From: Candidatus Saccharimonadota bacterium
GTDB lineage: Bacteria; Patescibacteriota; Saccharimonadia; Saccharimonadales; UBA4665
Direction: 5' to 3'
DNA: 64,000 nucleotides
Assembly: GCA_013289705.1 (NCBI GenBank)
Contig: JABCZM010000006.1
Location: 1 to 64,000 of the forward strand
The number at the start of each line of letters is the position of its first letter. Positions within the stretch are counted from its first letter, which is position 1. The position numbers were made by a program, and so were the translations under genes. The notes beneath the pieces are model-generated. The model saw nothing but the letters and a program-made list of their open reading frames with translations, was not told the DNA's origin and made no database searches. This document shows, in pieces, positions 49,588 through 56,498 of the stretch.

Positions 49588-50439
49588 ATGCCAAGCTTAC
49601 GGATTAGTCTAGTTATACCAGCTTACAACGAAGAAGGCCACTTGGCAGCCTGCTTGCGGGCGGCACTTGCGCAGATTGAGCCGTTTCATGAGATCATTGT
49701 GGTTGATAATAATTCGTTTGATAACACTGCGGCAATTGTAGCGCAGTTTCCTGAGGTGATCCTGCTGCAAGAATCACACCAGGGCGTGGTGTTTGCTCGT
49801 GAACGTGGTTTTGTGGCCTCAACCGGTTCGATCATCGCTCGTATTGATGCGGATACGCGCCTGCCAAAAGATTGGTCCAGAAAAGTGCGCACTATTTTTA
49901 CCGACACATCCATATCGGCCGTGACGGGCAGCATGGAATATTACGAAATCGCTTTGCCCAAACTTTTTAACTTCTCCGATCTGTTATTACGCCGTTATTA
50001 CGCCGCCGTTTTGGGTAAACATATGCCGCTGCAGGCTGCCAACATGGCAATCCGTCGCGAGGCTTGGCAGGCCGCTCGTCATGCGCTTTGCCAAAAATCA
50101 GGCGTGCACGAAGATTTTGACTTATCGATTCATGCTCACCAGCTTGGGAGTCGTGTTGTATTCGATGAGCGTTTAACGGCTGCAATTAGTTATCGCCAGG
50201 CAGGTAGTTCGTTCGCGTCATTTGCTGCCTATTTTTGGCTGTGCCCAAAAACCTACTCTGCCCATGGCATCAAACGTGGTCGCCATATGTATCCTGTCAT
50301 TTTGCCGCTGATTGCTGCCTACCCGTTATTCCGCGTGCTGTATCGTGGCTACGATCCTGAACTGGAGCGCTTTTCAATCAAGAAATTACTACAAAACGAC
50401 ACACCAGTACGGGTAAATCCCGCCCTATTTGTTGACTAG
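49588..50439 (+). CDS. Family 2 glycosyltransferase
   Basis: A 283-residue GT2 enzyme. ISLVIPAYNEEGHLAACL and HEIIVVDNNSFDNTAAIVA bind the nucleotide, ARIDADTRLPKDW carries the D-x-D motif for metal/sugar-nucleotide, GSMEYYE and SGVHEDFDLSIHAHQLG (E-D) contain the catalytic region. Short hydrophobic stretches near the C-terminus (FAAYFWLCP; VILPLIAAYPLF) suggest membrane association. Donor and acceptor unknown. Co-regulation with the divergent glycosidase is likely. Confidence 0.92.
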   Translation: MPSLRISLVIPAYNEEGHLAACLRAALAQIEPFHEIIVVDNNSFDNTAAIVAQFPEVILLQESHQGVVFARERGFVASTGSIIARIDADTRLPKDWSRKVRTIFTDTSISAVTGSMEYYEIALPKLFNFSDLLLRRYYAAVLGKHMPLQAANMAIRREAWQAARHALCQKSGVHEDFDLSIHAHQLGSRVVFDERLTAAISYRQAGSSFASFAAYFWLCPKTYSAHGIKRGRHMYPVILPLIAAYPLFRVLYRGYDPELERFSIKKLLQNDTPVRVNPALFVD

Positions 50440-51053
50440 GTTCCTCGGTTGTTAGAAGTGTAGCCGCCGCCATCGGTGGGTGTTGGTTTGCAGTGCGCCC
50501 ACAGGCCCTTGTTGGCGGCTTTGGCAGTCTGCTCGTCATGGTCGAATTGGGCTGATTTGGTGAATGGGAAATATGGATAATAAAAGCCGTAGCCGTTTTG
50601 GATAAGGTTTTCGTTGACGAGCGTGCCATCTGGCAAGTAGACGTAGCGTAGCAGTCGGTCGTAACGATCACGATTGGTGCTGTCTGGGTCCGATGCCAGC
50701 CGGACGCGGCTATTGCCAATCAGTTTTTTGGTGTAGGCCGACGCTTCTGGCCCGTAGCATTGGACTGCCTTGCGCGGATCGTGTGTTTCGGGGGTATCTA
50801 CGCCTACGAAGCGCAGGGTTTCGGTCTTGCCGTTCATGTCGACCTGAATAGTGTCGCCGTCGTCAAATTTCGTTACAGTGTACAGGCCAGGCTGATTTAC
50901 TTCGGCAGCCTGCTGAATACCGTCAAACCAACCACGTTGTTGGCCGATATAGATAACCAAAGTGAGCACAAACACAATGAGCAAAAGCAGTTTACGCTGT
51001 TTACGGGGTACACGCATCCCGTAAAGTGTACGTGTCAATAATGTAGAAAACAT
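50436..51053 (-). CDS. Thermonuclease-family (SNase) protein, membrane-anchored
   Basis: A 205-residue protein with an N-terminal hydrophobic helix (KLLLLIVFVLTLVIYIGQQ) and a staphylococcal-nuclease-like domain: TVTKFDDGDTIQVDMNGK, LRFVGVDTPETHDP, the catalytic-type RDRYDRLLRYVYLPDG, and NENLIQNGYGFYYPYFPF. It should degrade nucleic acids outside the cell, possibly for nucleotide salvage. It overlaps the GT2 stop by 4 nt convergently. Confidence 0.9.
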   Translation of the reverse strand: MFSTLLTRTLYGMRVPRKQRKLLLLIVFVLTLVIYIGQQRGWFDGIQQAAEVNQPGLYTVTKFDDGDTIQVDMNGKTETLRFVGVDTPETHDPRKAVQCYGPEASAYTKKLIGNSRVRLASDPDSTNRDRYDRLLRYVYLPDGTLVNENLIQNGYGFYYPYFPFTKSAQFDHDEQTAKAANKGLWAHCKPTPTDGGGYTSNNRGT

Positions 51054-51057
51054 TAAA

Positions 51058-51573
51058 TTAAAGGGTTAGTTTGCTGCTCACGATCTGTTCATTCAGGTGT
51101 GAGCCGTCAAGAATAATTGGCCGCTCGCTGTCAATGGGTGCCTGCAGGTTGTCGCTGATGCGCGCAAAATCATCAAGCGGCATGTTACCCCAAACGCGCG
51201 TGTCGCGGCCATCGGCCTGCTGTGTTGCCCGTTCGCGTGCGATATCAATCGGTGTTTGCAGCCAAACCAATACTATTTCGGCACCGTGTTTCGCGGCCAG
51301 TTGACGCAAATATTCACGATCCTTGTAAAAATTAAAGTTTGTATCAAAAATGACATTTTTGCCTTCGCCCAATAGTGTATCTGTCATATCATTCAAATGG
51401 TCGTACAGCTGTGTGGTTTCGTTATCGGACAGCTTTGCTTTGCCAAACATCGTTTGTCGTTCGTGATCTGCCCACAAGTGCACGGCACCAGTTTTGGCCT
51501 GGATAATCCGTGATACCGTTGTCTTGCCCGCTCCCGGATAGCCCACAAATAAATATAACCGCTGCTTGCTCAT
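51058..51573 (-). CDS. P-loop kinase-like protein (AAA_33 type)
   Basis: A 171-residue protein. Walker A LFVGYPGAGKTTVSRI lies at residues 7-22; NVIFDTNFNFYKDREYLRQL and IVLVWLQTPIDIARERA match the AAA_33/zeta-toxin-like small kinases. The lid-region Arg cluster (REATQQADGRDTR-like) is present. Substrate unknown. ATG 51573 has TACAAT 7 nt upstream (minus), making it leaderless; the frame to 51600 is rejected. Confidence 0.82.
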   Translation of the reverse strand: MSKQRLYLFVGYPGAGKTTVSRIIQAKTGAVHLWADHERQTMFGKAKLSDNETTQLYDHLNDMTDTLLGEGKNVIFDTNFNFYKDREYLRQLAAKHGAEIVLVWLQTPIDIARERATQQADGRDTRVWGNMPLDDFARISDNLQAPIDSERPIILDGSHLNEQIVSSKLTL

Positions 51574-51662
51574 GATGTGTATTGTAGCAAATCGTCCCAA
51601 TAGCCACGCTAATGATTTCCGAGATATTTGTATTAAGAAGAATTTATGCTATTATATATTAC

Positions 51663-52340
51663 ATGGCATTACCAGATGCAGTGGGTGAAGGATATAGTAG
51701 ACGAGCATATCAACGCTTTGGTTTATTTTTGGAGCTATTGCCCGAGCTAATCCGCGAAGCGCGCATTGCAGCCGAAGACCAAGCGCACTCCTACCGTGGT
51801 TTTAACGTTGGTGCATCTGTTCTGGCGGTAATCCCTGGTACCGACGAACACGGCACCGCGGCGGCCGGTAATCTAAAACGACGAGAAAAACAGAAAGTTT
51901 GTGCCGAAAAAACTGCACTGGGCCGAGTTCGGCAAGCAGGTTATACACGAGCACTCGGCTTGGTGGTGAGCGCAACCACAAATATTGAACAGATACATGC
52001 GGTAACCGGTCGGTCGAGTGCTACGCTGCATCCCTGCGGTGACTGTCTGAGTATGTTCGGACATCATCCGTTGGTTCGTAAAACTACACCGATTGTGACC
52101 ATTGGCCAGGACAAGGATATCTATCAACTGCATACCGTCCAACAGCTCACAGAATTGTATGCACCAGATGGTTCGGGAGTTAATGAAGCACCGGTAATTA
52201 ACGGTTTTGAGCACCTTGATCAAGCGCTACAGACTTATCGTAGTCTTGCTCGTTCCGAAGATTTGATTCCGCGTGAGCAACAACGCTATCCCGTCGAGCT
52301 GATGCAGCGTGTATTGGACGATCTCGCCCCTAAAAATTAA
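51663..52340 (+). CDS. Cytidine deaminase-like protein
   Basis: A 225-residue CDA-fold protein. YRGFNVGASVLAV is the family's substrate-binding block, KVCAEKTALGRVR carries the zinc Cys and catalytic Glu, and HPCGDCLSMFG the P-C-x-x-C zinc pair. It is larger than typical 130-residue cytidine deaminases, with extra helices at both ends, so the substrate may differ. TATTAT (51650-51655) with TTGTAT (51628-51633) at a 16-bp spacing lies 7 nt before ATG 51663. It overlaps the convergent cobO gene by 4 nt. Confidence 0.85.
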   Translation: MALPDAVGEGYSRRAYQRFGLFLELLPELIREARIAAEDQAHSYRGFNVGASVLAVIPGTDEHGTAAAGNLKRREKQKVCAEKTALGRVRQAGYTRALGLVVSATTNIEQIHAVTGRSSATLHPCGDCLSMFGHHPLVRKTTPIVTIGQDKDIYQLHTVQQLTELYAPDGSGVNEAPVINGFEHLDQALQTYRSLARSEDLIPREQQRYPVELMQRVLDDLAPKN

Positions 52341-52906
52341 AAATCGATGCCTTTGTTGGCTAGGAATTTATCGTCGAAGTGGTGTTTTATTTTGTGCATG
52401 TCGGTTGCTATGTCAACACGTGCGAGTAGTTTTTCGGGAAAATCTCGGCCAGTCAGGCAAAGGCTGGTCTTGGGTGAGCGATTGATAATCAGGTCTTGTA
52501 GTTGTTTTTCGGTGAGCAAGCCATTATGCACGGCGTTGCTGATTTCGTCACAGATAACTAGATTATAGTCACCGCTGGTGGCGGCTTTATAGGCTTCGTC
52601 GTAGGTTTCTTGGGCGGCTTGTTTGTGCTGGGCGGGTGTGACCTGTTGTGGGCTTAGTTCGCCTGCACCATAAAAGCCCTTGCCGCCTTTGTAGAAATAC
52701 AGCTGATCTTTAAATAACGGCGTGATATCGCGAATAAAGACGTGCTCGCCAACCCCCCAGTACTTAATAAACTGTACAAACGCTACGTTCCAGCGATTGC
52801 CGAGCGCACGCACCATCAAGCCCAGGCTGGCGCTTGTTTTGCCCTTGCCCTCACCGGTGTAGACAATTATCACCGATTCTTTGGTTTGAAAATCTTCAAA
52901 AGCCAT
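52337..52906 (-). CDS. cobO: Cob(I)alamin adenosyltransferase, CobO/BtuR type
   Basis: A 189-residue CobA-type ATP:corrinoid adenosyltransferase. IIVYTGEGKGKTSASLGLMV is the P-loop variant of the family, followed by NVAFVQFIKYWGVGEHVFI, NLVICDEISNAVHNGLL and LCLTGRDFPEKLLARVD. It adenosylates cobalamin. No other cobalamin gene is in the window, so salvage or a non-canonical role is likely. It lies 3 nt downstream of a hypothetical gene on the same strand. Confidence 0.9.
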   Translation of the reverse strand: MAFEDFQTKESVIIVYTGEGKGKTSASLGLMVRALGNRWNVAFVQFIKYWGVGEHVFIRDITPLFKDQLYFYKGGKGFYGAGELSPQQVTPAQHKQAAQETYDEAYKAATSGDYNLVICDEISNAVHNGLLTEKQLQDLIINRSPKTSLCLTGRDFPEKLLARVDIATDMHKIKHHFDDKFLANKGIDF

Positions 52907-52909
52907 AGA

Positions 52910-53467
52910 CTAGCCCGCTCTTTGTTGTGCTCTGGCTGCTTCGAGTACTGTTCGCAGCGCAAAGCTAGCATACGTTATAAAATCACCGCAAAGACGTCCA
53001 ACTTGTCCGTCGTTGTGTCCGGTTGCGCTTTCGGCCCTTTGTTCTAGCTGCTCGGCGAGTGCCAGTTCTGGGTAGTGGTCGGCAAATCGGTCCGTATCAT
53101 CATGTGCGGCTCGTTGCCATTCTTCTACGATGCTATTGTTATGATCGTGGACATGGCTAAGATATTCGTCTCGGGCCGTTATGACATCCGCACGGGGGAT
53201 AAGACTCAGTCTATAACTGGGTTCCATGCGTGTAGCACTGACGATGAATGGATACACGTTACGGCGTAGCACGGCATGTAAAAAGGCGTCGGGCGATGTT
53301 GGTTGCGTAGCTTCTCTTGAGATGATTATTGTCGTCAGATTACCCCTGAACTCTCCATAGATCTGCTTAGCGGTGCTTGCAGCGAATCCTTGAACTAGAG
53401 CACCCTGAGCAATCTCGATGTTTCCTGCTCGTCCCAACGTGTGACGGTGTCTGCTGGTTATGGCCAT
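52910..53467 (-). CDS. Hypothetical protein (185 aa)
   Basis: Not recognised. A soluble, helical, charged protein: AITSRHRHTLGRAGNIEIAQ at the N-terminus; a central AVLRRNVYPFIVSATRMEPS; then long helices (YLSHVHDHNNSIVEEWQRAA; LALAEQLEQRAESATGHNDG). It is followed after 3 nt by cobO and may be co-transcribed with it. Confidence 0.6.
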   Translation of the reverse strand: MAITSRHRHTLGRAGNIEIAQGALVQGFAASTAKQIYGEFRGNLTTIIISREATQPTSPDAFLHAVLRRNVYPFIVSATRMEPSYRLSLIPRADVITARDEYLSHVHDHNNSIVEEWQRAAHDDTDRFADHYPELALAEQLEQRAESATGHNDGQVGRLCGDFITYASFALRTVLEAARAQQRAG

Positions 53468-53545
53468 ACTGTAGTCTTCCGTTTCGCTTACAATAGATAC
53501 TATAAACAGCGGTCTGCTATCTGTAAACCAGTTCTAGGGTAGACT

Positions 53546-53809
53546 TTAGGCTTCGATGAGTTTGTGAGCCTTGAGGCTGCTATCAATTTTGGGTCGATCG
53601 AACCCGACGATGATGTCGCCATCTAGGTCGATAACGGGGATGCCGGTCTGGCCGGATTTATCGACGGACTCTTTGAGCCAGTCTTGGCTGCTGTCGACGT
53701 CGCGGTATTCGTACTTTACGCCCTTGTCGTCAAAATATTTCATAGCAACGTGGCAAAAAGCGCACCATTCGGCGCCGTATACGATGATTGAAGAAGTTAC
53801 ATCTGTCAT
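53546..53809 (-). CDS. Glutaredoxin-like protein
   Basis: An 87-residue thioredoxin-fold protein: IIVYGAEWCAFCHVAMKYFD has the redox CxxC (Cys18, Cys21), YEYRDVDSS, TGIPVIDLDGDIIVGFDRP carries the cis-Pro and GSH-site GF-D. It reduces disulfides or acts as a mycoredoxin-like protein. ATG 53809 is chosen over 53959: TATAAT (53817-53822) with TTGTAA at 16 bp lies 7 nt upstream. Confidence 0.9.
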   Translation of the reverse strand: MTDVTSSIIVYGAEWCAFCHVAMKYFDDKGVKYEYRDVDSSQDWLKESVDKSGQTGIPVIDLDGDIIVGFDRPKIDSSLKAHKLIEA

Positions 53810-53816
53810 GCCTAAA

Positions 53817-53844
53817 ATTATAGCATGTCCGAGATGCTTTACAA
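53817..53844 (-). promoter_or_regulatory. Glutaredoxin promoter (leaderless)
   Basis: On the minus strand TTGTAA (53839-53844), a 16-bp spacer and a perfect TATAAT (53817-53822) end 7 nt before ATG 53809. Confidence 0.7.
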
Positions 53845-53942
53845 AGTATAGTGTAGGATTTTTCCTCGGGTCTGCGCTCCCGAGCCTCGTCACTCCAGGA
53901 ACTGGGCCCGTGGAGCTCGTGTCTTTGGCTGAATATTTATGC

Positions 53943-53972
53943 TTGAATAACAGATACAAAAACTGCTATACT
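53943..53972 (+). promoter_or_regulatory. ATP synthase operon promoter
   Basis: TTGAAT (53943-53948), an 18-bp spacer and TATACT (53967-53972) lie directly before AGAAGGA and the first ATG (53981/53984). This would drive the whole atp operon. Confidence 0.65.
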
Positions 53973-53980
53973 GAGAAGGA

Positions 53981-54313
53981 ATGATGGAAGTTTCAAAACT
54001 AAGCCATGCTACAACAACCGCTGCTGCAGCTAAAAATCATGCCTCTGCACCGCTAAAAGCCGCCAGTAAATATGAAGCCAACCCAAGTGGTGTGGCTATT
54101 AGCTTGACGGTTACTATGGCTTGGCAGCTGGCAATTGTTGTGCTGGCGCCTATCTTTGCTGGCCACGTGCTTGATGGCCATCTAAAGAGTATGCCGCTTT
54201 GGACGATTGTTGGCCTGGTGATTGCCATGATCGCTATGATTATGGTTGTTCGCCGCACGCTTGCGCAGTTGAACGAATACACCAGAAAACCAGATAAGGA
54301 TGCCAAATCATGA
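53981..54313 (+). CDS. ATP synthase protein I-like (AtpI/AtpZ)
   Basis: A 110-residue membrane protein with two helices (VTMAWQLAIVVLAPIFAGHV and TIVGLVIAMIAMIMVVRRTL) and a basic N-terminus. This topology and the place just before atpB mark it as AtpI/AtpZ, which helps assemble the c-ring or serves Mg2+ supply. The two in-frame ATGs at 53981 and 53984 both follow AGAAGGA; the second has better spacing. It overlaps atpB by 4 nt. Confidence 0.75.
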   Translation: MMEVSKLSHATTTAAAAKNHASAPLKAASKYEANPSGVAISLTVTMAWQLAIVVLAPIFAGHVLDGHLKSMPLWTIVGLVIAMIAMIMVVRRTLAQLNEYTRKPDKDAKS

Positions 54314-55170
54314 TTACTTCAATCGTTAGTCGTTTTGCCGATAGTGGCCCAAATATCCATGTTGCACCTGGCGGCGTGTTCCACATTGCCGGGCTTACAA
54401 TTACGAACTCGATTCTTTATGGCTGGGCCTGCACCGCATTAATCTGTATTGTGCTGATACTGGTCGCTCGCCGTGTCACGGTGAAGCCAAAGGCTGGCTT
54501 TAGCCAGTTTGTCGAAGCTGGCGCGGAATTTATTGTCAATCTGGTCGAAAGCAGTTTTGATGACAAGCGTCGCGCTCGCAAATACGTGCCGTTTTTTGTC
54601 ACGCTCTTTTTCTTTTTGCTGATGAGTAACTGGCTAGGCTTAATACCTGGTGTTGGCGAGGCCTTTCACGTTGGTGATTCGCCACTGTTAAGGCCGTTCA
54701 CGGCTGATCTGAACGGCACGTTGGCTGCTGGTATTATTACGATGTTGTTTGTCTATACGTCGTCTATTCGTGAATCGGGCGGCTTTATCAAATACTTGCG
54801 CCACTTCTTTATTGGTAGTCCGCTCAATCCACTGTATTTTGTGATTGGTATTTTGGAGATGTTCACCGATCTCACCCGTGTATTTAGCCTGTCGCTCCGG
54901 CTTTTCCTGAACGTGACCATTGGCGAGATTGTCATCGCGGTCTTTTCGTACTTGGGTCATGTTGCTGCACCGCTTACTGCCTTGCCATTTACGCTGGTTG
55001 AACTGTTTATTGGTGCCCTACAGGCCTACATCTTTACGGTTTTGAGCCTGATGTACCTGGCAATTGCGGTTAACCATGCTAGTGAGCACGCGCGCGAACA
55101 CGACGAAGACTTGACCGAAAGAGACGTACCTGAAACAATAGGCATGCAATCTGGAGAAACCAGCTCATGA
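54310..55170 (+). CDS. atpB: F-type ATP synthase subunit a
   Basis: Subunit a forms the proton half-channels beside the c-ring. The 286 residues have six membrane segments; FVTLFFFLLMSNWLGLIPGV and FSLSLRLFLNVTIGEIVIAV, with the essential Arg, are diagnostic, as is LPFTLVELFIGALQAYIFTV. The acidic C-terminal tail (REHDEDLTERDVPETIG) is extra. It overlaps atpI by 4 nt. Confidence 0.96.
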   Translation: MITSIVSRFADSGPNIHVAPGGVFHIAGLTITNSILYGWACTALICIVLILVARRVTVKPKAGFSQFVEAGAEFIVNLVESSFDDKRRARKYVPFFVTLFFFLLMSNWLGLIPGVGEAFHVGDSPLLRPFTADLNGTLAAGIITMLFVYTSSIRESGGFIKYLRHFFIGSPLNPLYFVIGILEMFTDLTRVFSLSLRLFLNVTIGEIVIAVFSYLGHVAAPLTALPFTLVELFIGALQAYIFTVLSLMYLAIAVNHASEHAREHDEDLTERDVPETIGMQSGETSS

Positions 55171-55200
55171 CGGGCAACACTTTCGTTAGAATGCACGGCT

Positions 55201-55258
55201 CGGAATTATCGTTCCGCACCGTACATCCTATCGAAAGTCCCGCCGCAGCTGGACTTTC
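55201..55258 (+). promoter_or_regulatory. Two intercistronic hairpins upstream of atpE
   Basis: CGGAA-N6-TTCCG (55201-55216) and GAAAGTCC-N10-GGACTTTC (55233-55258, perfect 8-bp stem) lie in the only long gap of the operon (134 nt). They may protect the atpE message, favouring high c-subunit synthesis, or act as an attenuator. Confidence 0.55.
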
Positions 55259-55304
55259 TGGAATGTTCGTAATTAACAAAGTTATTAAATTAGGGAGTAA
55301 ATAA

Positions 55305-55535
55305 ATGGTATTTCTTGCAGACGCAGTCAACAGTGCAATTATTGGTAAGGGCCTCATGGTCGGCTTGGGCTTTATTGGGCCAGCAATTGGTATTGGTATT
55401 ATTGGTGGCAACTACTTGCAAGCCGTCGGCCGTAATCCAGAAGCTGCCAAATTCTTTGGCCAGGCACTAGTCTTTGTGGCTATTGTTGAGCTTTTTGGTT
55501 TGCTCGCCTTCGCATCAACCTTTATCGTAAAATAG
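55305..55535 (+). CDS. atpE: F-type ATP synthase subunit c
   Basis: A 76-residue hairpin of two membrane helices joined by GGNYLQAVGRNPEAAKFFG, with the conserved R-N-P loop. The ion-binding Glu is in FVAIVELFGLLAF. The first helix lacks the Gln, and Leu follows the Glu instead of Ser/Thr, so the Na+ ligands of Na+-type c-subunits are missing and proton coupling is expected. It has its own leader with hairpins and GGGAGTAAATAA before ATG. Confidence 0.95.
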   Translation: MVFLADAVNSAIIGKGLMVGLGFIGPAIGIGIIGGNYLQAVGRNPEAAKFFGQALVFVAIVELFGLLAFASTFIVK

Positions 55536-55551
55536 GAAATTCTGGAGATAT

Positions 55552-56082
55552 ATGATGCATCCAGTAACAAACTTTGCCGACAGCACTTCTGGTATTGGCG
55601 CCCTTGGCGTTAGTGGCCAGGCGTTGCTAATTCAGCTTGTTACCTTTGGTTTGGCATATTTGGTGTTGCGCCGTTTTGCATTCCAGCCAATTCTAAAGGT
55701 ATTACGAGAACGCCGTGAAACCATCGAAAAAGGCGTGTTGCTTGGCGAAGAGATGCAAAAAGAGCGGGCTGAGCTTGATAAAAAGGTGACGGCACAGCTG
55801 CACAAAGCGCGCGCCGAGGCTGATGGCATCGTTGCCGAAGCCCAAGATACGGCACGTGCGACCGTCCGCGAAGCCGAAGACAAAGCTCGCGGCAAAGCCG
55901 ATGGTATTGTCAAAGACGCTGAAGCTCGTGCTGCTCAGGAAGTTAAGCGAGCCCGCAAGGCGCTTGAGACTGAATTGGTTGGCCTGATATCTGATGCAAC
56001 CGAAGCGATCATCGACGAAAAAGTTGATGCCAAGAAAGATGCTGCCTTGATTGATAAAGCCCTGGCAGGACAGCGAGCTTAA
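55552..56082 (+). CDS. atpF: F-type ATP synthase subunit b
   Basis: A 176-residue peripheral stalk subunit: one N-terminal membrane helix (ALLIQLVTFGLAYLVLRRFA) and a long charged coiled coil (about 45-165: LRERRETIEKGVLLGEEMQK; ADGIVKDAEARAAQEVKRAR). Two in-frame ATG codons occur at 55552 and 55555; CTGGAGA precedes them. Its stop overlaps atpH start (TAATG). Confidence 0.93.
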   Translation: MMHPVTNFADSTSGIGALGVSGQALLIQLVTFGLAYLVLRRFAFQPILKVLRERRETIEKGVLLGEEMQKERAELDKKVTAQLHKARAEADGIVAEAQDTARATVREAEDKARGKADGIVKDAEARAAQEVKRARKALETELVGLISDATEAIIDEKVDAKKDAALIDKALAGQRA

Positions 56083-56486
56083 TGAAAGCATCGCGCACGC
56101 GCATTGCGGCTATTATTGCCGAAAAGATCGACGCATCAGCCGATGTGTCCCAATTAAGCCGAGAAGTTGCGGCATATCTGTTGGCAGAAGGTCGCAGTGG
56201 CGAGCTTGATTCGCTGCTACGCGATGTCATCCAATACCGTGCTGACCGCGGGATCGTCGAAGTTATGGCAGTTAGCGCCTTTCCGCTTGACTCGTCCAGC
56301 CGCACTGATATCGAAGCCGAAGTGCGCGGCCGGTTCCCTGCCGCTAAGACCGTTATCATGAGTGAAGTCCACGACGCTGACGTGGTTGGCGGTGTGCGTT
56401 TGGAATTTGCAAATCAGCAGCTCGACCTCAGTATCAGATCAAAATTGAACCGCTTCAAGCAATTAACGACGCCCGGAAGGAAATAA
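56082..56486 (+). CDS. atpH: F-type ATP synthase subunit delta (short form)
   Basis: Subunit delta (OSCP) caps the F1 head and ties it to subunit b. This one has 134 residues against about 175-180 usually; the N-terminal helical bundle is abbreviated, while the C-terminal part is kept: VVGGVRLEFANQQLDLSIRS matches the family's I-x-G-G-x-x-(I/V) end motif. Such shortening is common in reduced genomes. Confidence 0.88.
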   Translation: MKASRTRIAAIIAEKIDASADVSQLSREVAAYLLAEGRSGELDSLLRDVIQYRADRGIVEVMAVSAFPLDSSSRTDIEAEVRGRFPAAKTVIMSEVHDADVVGGVRLEFANQQLDLSIRSKLNRFKQLTTPGRK

Positions 56487-56498
56487 AGGAATTTTATA

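Noticed and set aside
53546-53959. 137-aa reading of the glutaredoxin gene
   Set aside because: The first 50 residues are unconserved and include the mapped promoter elements; the domain starts at ATG 53809.
53845-53960. SRP RNA or another known structural RNA upstream of the glutaredoxin gene
   Set aside because: GC-rich hairpins (CTCGGG/CCCGAG) are present, but the SRP helix 8 sequence is absent and no other family fits.
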